Below, in pieces: positions 13,437 to 13,605 of a DNA stretch of 13,605 nucleotides. Both the position numbers and the translations under genes were made by a program. Under the pieces are notes generated by a model. It was not told where the DNA came from and searched no databases. It saw only the letters and a list, made by a program, of their open reading frames with translations. How positions within the stretch are numbered: the stretch's first letter is position 1; each line of letters begins with the position of its first letter. Location of the stretch: contig VBCQ01000185.1 of assembly GCA_005882155.1 (NCBI GenBank), positions 1-13,605 on the forward strand, given 5' to 3'. The DNA comes from Betaproteobacteria bacterium (lineage in GTDB: Bacteria; Pseudomonadota; Gammaproteobacteria; Burkholderiales; Burkholderiaceae_C).

Positions 13437-13605
13437 ATGACAGCATTCGATCCCCGATCGATCAAGGCCTTGGTGTGCGATGTGTTCGGCACCGTCGTCG
13501 ATTGGCGAGCGTCGATCATTCGCGAAGGCGAGTTGCTCGCGAGCGCCAAGGGCTTGAACGTCGATTGGGCTGCGTTCGCCGATGCGTGGCGCGCCGGCTA
13601 CCCGA
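13437..13605 (+). CDS. Type II haloacid dehalogenase (partial, 5' end)
   Basis: The first 56 residues of a protein that runs off the right edge. ATG 13437 has AGGAG (13425-13429) 7 bases upstream. The opening SIKALVCDVFGTVVDWRASI holds the HAD motif I: D15 is the expected nucleophile in CDVFGTVVDW, a form typical of L-2-haloacid dehalogenases (type II), which hydrolyse 2-haloacids to 2-hydroxyacids. The later motifs and the cap domain are not in the window, so substrate and activity cannot be judged; some family members have other phosphatase-like roles. Transcribed divergently from the MCE operon. Confidence 0.85.
   Translation, partial: MTAFDPRSIKALVCDVFGTVVDWRASIIREGELLASAKGLNVDWAAFADAWRAGYP

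Overview
The window is a dense, GC-rich chromosomal segment with strongly GC-biased third codon positions. Gene content points to a polyhydroxyalkanoate (PHA)-accumulating betaproteobacterium, most likely Burkholderiales of the Rubrivivax/Leptothrix/Methylibium type. That placement is an inference from protein motifs, not from a marker gene. There are no RNA genes, CRISPR arrays, insertion sequences or phage genes, and no gene-free stretch longer than about 210 bases.

Layout. (1) 1-1069 (+): the 3' end of a probable penicillin-binding protein 1A gene, then a 271-residue protein of unknown function with six cysteines in 33 residues. (2) 1188-2468 (+): a secreted lipase resembling the zinc-containing Geobacillus family I.5 enzymes, followed by a UUCG hairpin. 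(3) 2598-3986 (+): a PaaK-like AMP-forming ligase, ending 3 bases from the convergent PHA block. (4) 3990-7928: a PHA neighbourhood. A CbpA-type DnaJ co-chaperone gene and phaC are read leftward as a tight pair. Divergent from them are a small Lys-rich/acidic protein gene and, beyond a 173-bp palindromic repeat element, a probable phasin gene. (5) 7918-9447 (-): a Rieske/FAD-NAD oxidoreductase fusion whose last 11 bases overlap the phasin gene. (6) 9653-10833 (+): two overlapping genes for exported proteins, a glycine-zipper protein and a small secreted protein with a TTG start. (7) 10860-13374 (-): a compact MCE lipid-transport operon in the order STAS-MlaE permease, MlaF ATPase, MlaD. (8) 13437-13605 (+): the 5' end of a type II haloacid dehalogenase gene.

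How it fits together. The clearest functional unit is the PHA group: synthase, granule-coat protein, a J-domain co-chaperone translated just ahead of the synthase, and a small charged protein. The MCE operon should form one inner-membrane lipid transporter. The lipase and the CoA-ligase-like enzyme could feed acyl chains toward PHA, but only adjacency supports this. Nothing in the window is a clear new defence or mobile system. The best leads are the palindromic element, the Cys-cluster protein, the DnaJ-PhaC coupling, and the Asp-to-Gly change in the FAD motif of the oxidoreductase.
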